Assembly (NCBI GenBank): GCA_964531645.1
Contig: CAZHEF010000001.1
Coordinates: 248,001-312,000, forward strand
Length of the DNA stretch: 64,000 bases
Reading direction: 5' to 3'
Origin: JBBIMS01 sp964531645
GTDB lineage: Bacteria > Acidobacteriota > Aminicenantia > JBFLYD01 > JBBIMS01
Position numbers and translations under genes: made by a program. Shown piece after piece: positions 60,578 through 64,000 of the stretch (position 1 is its first letter; each line of letters opens with the position of its first letter). The notes beneath the pieces were generated by a model, which saw only the letters and a list, made by a program, of their open reading frames with translations, was not told the origin of the DNA and made no database searches.

Positions 60578-61354
60578 ATGAAAGAAGAAATACTGAAATT
60601 GGTCGAGAAAAGTTCGGAAGAGGAAAAGATTATTGAGAGTATCGATTTTTCAAGGCTCCCTACGCATGTTGCAATAATAATGGACGGAAATGGAAGATGG
60701 GCTAAAATGAGGAAACTTCCAAGAATTGAGGGGCATAAAGCTGGTATTCAAAGTGTCCGAGTCGCTGTGGAAACTGCTTACAATGTTGGTATTAAATATT
60801 TAACCCTTTATGCTTTTTCGAAAGAGAACTGGAAAAGACCGAAATCCGAAGTGGATGCTCTCATGGCTCTCCTCGAGGAGTATCTTGGAAAGGAAGAAAA
60901 AAAATTTTTGGAGGAAAATATAAAATTTAGAGCAATAGGAAGGATCGATGAGCTACCGACCCACATAAACATAAATCTAAGGAGACTTGAAGAACTTACC
61001 AAAAACAAAGATAAAATGACATTGATAATTGCTCTAAACTATGGAGGAAGGACTGAAATAGTTGATGCTGTAAACAGAATTCTCAAAGAAAACCCCAGAA
61101 TCAAAAAGATTGAGGAGAAAACCCTTGAGAATTTTCTCTATACCTCTGGTATACCTGATCCCGACCTATTAATTAGAACTTCTGGAGAACTAAGAATATC
61201 CAACTTCCTCCTCTGGCAGATAGCCTACGCTGAACTATGGATTACTTCTGTGCTATGGCCTGACTTTTCCAGAAAGGACTTTTTAATGGCAATAAAAGAT
61301 TATCAGGGAAGGGAAAGGAGGTTTGGAGGAATTGGAAGGACTGATTCTTTCTGA
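60578..61354 (+). CDS. uppS: Undecaprenyl (polyprenyl) diphosphate synthase
   Basis: UppS makes the C55 carrier lipid for peptidoglycan and LPS O-antigen by adding isopentenyl units in cis. The 258-residue protein has the catalytic start HVAIIMDGNGRWAKMRKLPR (Asp about 37), EGHKAGI, LTLYAFSKENWKRP, ALNYGGRTEIVDAV and the C-terminal DLLIRTSGELRISNFLLWQ. An N-terminal extension of ~28 residues is longer than in E. coli. It heads a row with cdsA, dxr and rseP, a gene order conserved in many bacteria. Confidence 0.96.
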   Translation: MKEEILKLVEKSSEEEKIIESIDFSRLPTHVAIIMDGNGRWAKMRKLPRIEGHKAGIQSVRVAVETAYNVGIKYLTLYAFSKENWKRPKSEVDALMALLEEYLGKEEKKFLEENIKFRAIGRIDELPTHININLRRLEELTKNKDKMTLIIALNYGGRTEIVDAVNRILKENPRIKKIEEKTLENFLYTSGIPDPDLLIRTSGELRISNFLLWQIAYAELWITSVLWPDFSRKDFLMAIKDYQGRERRFGGIGRTDSF

Positions 61355-61381
61355 AACTAATGAAAGGAAAAAACTTAGAAT

Positions 61382-62224
61382 ATGTCGGAAGAAATTGTTT
61401 TAAAATCTGAAGAAAAGACATTTAAAGATTTGGGGAAAAGGATACTGGTAGCATCCATAATAGTTCCTGTTGTCTTTTTGGCTATCTACTTTCTTCCTGA
61501 TCCGCCATTCTTCCTCGCTCTGCAAGTCGTAATTATGTTTGCCCTTATAGAATTCTATCTTCTTGCCGAGAAAAAGAATTATTACCCGATAAAGCTTCTT
61601 GGAAGTCTTTTTTCAATCCTTTTGGGATTGAACTTTATCTTAGAATTTAGATATTTTAACGAATTTTTATTTGTCTCTCTTTTCATCCTTGGCTCATATT
61701 TTCTTTTTTCCACAAACTCAAAAAATCTTGATAATTTTATAACCTCCATATCCATTACATTTTTCGGCATTTTCTATCTTTCCTATACCCTCAATTACAT
61801 ATTTTATCTAAGAAAGCTTGGAAGCCCATATCTTTTCACCCTCCTCTTTTCAGTTTATATTGGCGATACAGGAGCCTATATTTTCGGAAAAACATTTGGA
61901 AGAAGAAAAATTTTCCCTGTAGCATCCCCAAAAAAGACTGTAGAAGGTTTTGTTGGAGCTATCCCCCTTTATATTGTAGGAGGACTTCTTGGAAATATGA
62001 TTTTTCTGAAATATAGAAATTTTGGAAAACTTATTATAGCTTTCATCATATTAAGCGTTGTTTCTCAACTTTCAGACCCTGTAGAATCTTTGTTTAAAAG
62101 GAGTGCGGGAGTAAAGGATTCATCGAGAATTCTTGGCGAACATGGAGGAATTCTTGACAGGATTGACTCTTTGATATTTTCTGCTCCATTTTTTTATTTC
62201 ATTTGTAAATATTATTTGAAATGA
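61382..62224 (+). CDS. cdsA: Phosphatidate cytidylyltransferase
   Basis: CdsA makes CDP-diacylglycerol from phosphatidate and CTP, the branch point of phospholipid synthesis. The 280-residue membrane protein has about seven helices and the family signature near the C-terminus: SQLSDPVESLFKRSAGVKDS followed by LGEHGGILDRIDSL. It also has VASPKKTVEGFVGAI. The Asp and Lys residues of the signature form the metal/CTP site. AAAGGA lies upstream. It overlaps dxr by 4 bp (ATGA), within the uppS-cdsA-dxr-rseP row. Confidence 0.95.
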   Translation: MSEEIVLKSEEKTFKDLGKRILVASIIVPVVFLAIYFLPDPPFFLALQVVIMFALIEFYLLAEKKNYYPIKLLGSLFSILLGLNFILEFRYFNEFLFVSLFILGSYFLFSTNSKNLDNFITSISITFFGIFYLSYTLNYIFYLRKLGSPYLFTLLFSVYIGDTGAYIFGKTFGRRKIFPVASPKKTVEGFVGAIPLYIVGGLLGNMIFLKYRNFGKLIIAFIILSVVSQLSDPVESLFKRSAGVKDSSRILGEHGGILDRIDSLIFSAPFFYFICKYYLK

Positions 62225-63381
62225 AAAAGAAAATCTCAATTCTTGGCTCAACTGGAACGATAGGAAGGATGGCTCTTGAAATTGTGGAACTTCACCCTGA
62301 AAAATTTGAGATTTTAGCCCTTTCTGCTGGGGAAAATATTTCTTTACTAATTGAACAAATAAAAAAATTCAAACCATTGCTTGTTTCTGTCAAAAGGAAA
62401 GAAGATTCAAACTCTTTAAAAGAATTTTCTGAAGAGTTTGGTTTTAAACTTTTAGATGGGATAGAAGGAGCATGTGAAATTGCCACTTTAAAGGAGGCAG
62501 ATATTGTTGTCTCAGCAATTTCAGGGATAGAGGGCTTCCTTCCTACCTATTCAGCAGTTAAAGCGGGAAGATGGATTCTCCTTGCCAATAAAGAATCCCT
62601 TGTCATGGGAGGAGCTCTAATTAAAAAAGAAATGGAAAAATCTTCTTCCTTTATAATCCCAATTGATAGTGAACATAACGCTTTTTTTCAGCTTCTTTCA
62701 AACAGGAAAAGGGAAGATATAGAAAAATTTATTATCACTGCATCAGGAGGTCCTTTCTTTAAGAAAGAATTGGAGGAGATAGAACATGTCTCGAGGGAAG
62801 ATGCTTTAAATCATCCTGTCTGGAAAATGGGGAAAAAGATCACTATTGATTCTGCAACCTTTATGAATAAAGGATTTGAGTTGATAGAGGCTCACTGGCT
62901 ATTTTCAATCCCTCCAGAGGAGCTGGATGTCTTAATCCATCCCCAGAGCATAGTTCATGCAATTTTGCAGTTGAAGGATGGCTCCATGATTGCCTTCTTA
63001 TGCACACCCGATATGAAGATACCAATTCAGCATGCTTTTTTCTATCCTGAAGCTCCAAAGTTTTCCATCAACCCCATCGACATCCAAGAGCTTAAAAATC
63101 TTGAGTTTTATCCTGTAGATTATAAAAAATTCCCTTGCCTTTCCCTTGCAATGTTTGCCCTCAAAGAGGGTGGTAGTTTTCCAACTGTTCTTGCTGTTGC
63201 CAATGAAGTTGCAGTGAATGAATTTCTCGTTGGAAGAATTGAATTTCACGAAATATACAAAGTAGTTGAAAAAGTTTTGAATGAACACAAAAAATCTGAG
63301 ATTAATTCTATAGAAGATGTATTAACAATAAAGGAATGGGCAGAAAATAGAGCTCACAAAATTGTTAGGAGTAAAAAATGA
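62221..63381 (+). CDS. dxr: 1-deoxy-D-xylulose 5-phosphate reductoisomerase
   Basis: Dxr (IspC) commits deoxyxylulose phosphate to the MEP isoprenoid pathway, supplying the precursor used by UppS. The 386-residue protein has the NADPH site ISILGSTGTIGRMALEIV, ANKESLVMGG, the metal/substrate loop PIDSEHNAFFQ, TASGGPFFKKELEE and NHPVWKMGKKITIDSATFMN, followed by EAHWLF and HPQSIVHAILQ. All active-site segments look intact. It is translationally coupled to cdsA. Confidence 0.97.
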   Translation: MKKKISILGSTGTIGRMALEIVELHPEKFEILALSAGENISLLIEQIKKFKPLLVSVKRKEDSNSLKEFSEEFGFKLLDGIEGACEIATLKEADIVVSAISGIEGFLPTYSAVKAGRWILLANKESLVMGGALIKKEMEKSSSFIIPIDSEHNAFFQLLSNRKREDIEKFIITASGGPFFKKELEEIEHVSREDALNHPVWKMGKKITIDSATFMNKGFELIEAHWLFSIPPEELDVLIHPQSIVHAILQLKDGSMIAFLCTPDMKIPIQHAFFYPEAPKFSINPIDIQELKNLEFYPVDYKKFPCLSLAMFALKEGGSFPTVLAVANEVAVNEFLVGRIEFHEIYKVVEKVLNEHKKSEINSIEDVLTIKEWAENRAHKIVRSKK

Positions 63382-63400
63382 ATTGCTTTTGGAGGAGAAA

Positions 63401-64000
63401 ATGATTCAATTAATTGAAAGAATTTTCTGGTTTCTTATCCTTCTCGGGATAATGGTCTTTGTCCATGAGTTTGGACATTTTATATCTGCAATTTTTTCAA
63501 GGGTAAGGGTTGAAACCTTCTCTTTTGGATTAGGTCCGAGACTTTTCGGGATAAGGAGAAAACATACAGACTACAGAGTATCTCTAATTCCTCTCGGTGG
63601 ATATGTAAAACTTGCAGGGGAAACTTATGAAGAAGGATTTAAAGGGGAACCCTATGAGTTTCTTTCACAGCCAAGATGGAAAAGGTTCATTATCCTTTTT
63701 ATGGGCTCTGTAATGAATATATCCCTTGCAATCCTTCTTGTTTTCCTTATAAATATTATCGGAGTTTCTGTTCCCGCATATCTTGAAAATCCTCCTGTAA
63801 TTGGATGGGTAGAAGAGAATACTCCTGCTCATGAGGCGGGTCTTTTAATTGGTGATATTATAACTTCAATTGAAGGGAAAAAAGTTTCAAAAGCTCAGGA
63901 AGTAGAAAGCATAATATCTACAAACCCCGATAAAGTTCTAAGAATCAAAGTAATTAGAGAGAGGAAAATTCTCGAAAAAACTTTGAAAACCAAATCGAGA
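63401..64000 (+). CDS. rseP: RseP-type site-2 metalloprotease, N-terminal part (runs off the window)
   Basis: Translation from ATG 63401 (GGAGGAG ribosome binding site six bases upstream) stays open for 200 codons to the last base. The first helix carries the zinc-protease motif HEFGH near residue 22, and a second helix follows (FIILFMGSVMNISLAILLVF). A PDZ domain begins near residue 135 (IGWVEENTPAHEAGLLIGDIITSIEGKK). Family members cleave anti-sigma factors and signal-peptide remnants within the inner membrane. The second half with the LDG motif lies beyond the window. Confidence 0.95.
   Translation, partial: MIQLIERIFWFLILLGIMVFVHEFGHFISAIFSRVRVETFSFGLGPRLFGIRRKHTDYRVSLIPLGGYVKLAGETYEEGFKGEPYEFLSQPRWKRFIILFMGSVMNISLAILLVFLINIIGVSVPAYLENPPVIGWVEENTPAHEAGLLIGDIITSIEGKKVSKAQEVESIISTNPDKVLRIKVIRERKILEKTLKTKSR

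Overview
The window (about 37% GC by eye, 64 kb) is almost wholly coding and comes from a diderm, probably anaerobic bacterium. Evidence for an outer membrane is a Kdo pathway (kdsB, kdsA, kdsD, kdsC), an LptF/LptG permease, a type IV pilus secretin, a SurA-type chaperone, a GT9 heptosyltransferase and an S2P protease of the RseP type. An electron-bifurcation-type flavoprotein cluster and a CoA-transferase suggest fermentative or syntrophic metabolism. The mix of SpoIVB-like S55 peptidase, MSHA-type pilus genes, RNase HIII and bactofilin fits Acidobacteriota/Aminicenantota-like lineages, but that placement is inference only. No rRNA, tRNA or CRISPR array was seen.

Layout. 1-4437: a YbhGFSR-like efflux system (HlyD adaptor, two separate ABC ATPases, two ABC-2 permeases). 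4487-11139: exported or envelope proteins (S9 peptidase, DUF502 membrane protein, S55 peptidase, large beta-propeller protein). 11229-20104: one tight operon with a perfect 16-bp parS touching the parA start codon, then parA, parB, bactofilin, kdsB, pyrG, kdsA, kdsD, kdsC and a one-chain LptF-LptG fusion with an A8G8 tract at its junction. 20106-30083: bifunctional nuclease, secreted Ntn-hydrolase, aconitase, a broken TPR lipoprotein gene, a cNMP-binding/HEAT/RibBA operon and a Ca2+-type P-ATPase. 30221-39550: an eight-gene MSHA-like pilus assembly operon without pilins. 39581-43427: a processive family 2 glycosyltransferase and a convergent penicillin-acylase homologue. 43430-45004: the only sizeable non-coding stretch, holding a decayed HEPN-like gene and a second decayed reading frame, with intact-looking promoters. 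45005-53609: NuoE/NuoF/NuoG-like subunits, NfnA/NfnB-like flavoproteins and a CoA-transferase. 53656-64000: RNase HIII, Mfd, two parvulin-type isomerases, heptosyltransferase, UppS, CdsA, Dxr and the start of RseP.

How the parts work together. The 11-20 kb operon joins chromosome segregation and cell-shape scaffolding to Kdo-LPS synthesis, with CTP synthase supplying the nucleotide used by both KdsB and ParB-family proteins. The 60-64 kb block supplies isoprenoid carrier lipid, CDP-diacylglycerol and envelope-stress proteolysis. The 45-53 kb block looks like one NAD(P)H/ferredoxin electron-transfer module.

A recurring non-coding pattern is that several genes (pilB/mshE, the glycosyltransferase, mfd, ppiC, uppS) have a -35/-10 pair placed so that the predicted transcription start falls on or within a few bases of the start codon, suggesting leaderless mRNAs. 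The most notable items are the parS/parA overlap, the LptF-LptG fusion with its slippery tract, the leaderless-promoter series, and the NuoEFG-NfnAB-CoA-transferase module. None of these is proven novel from sequence alone.
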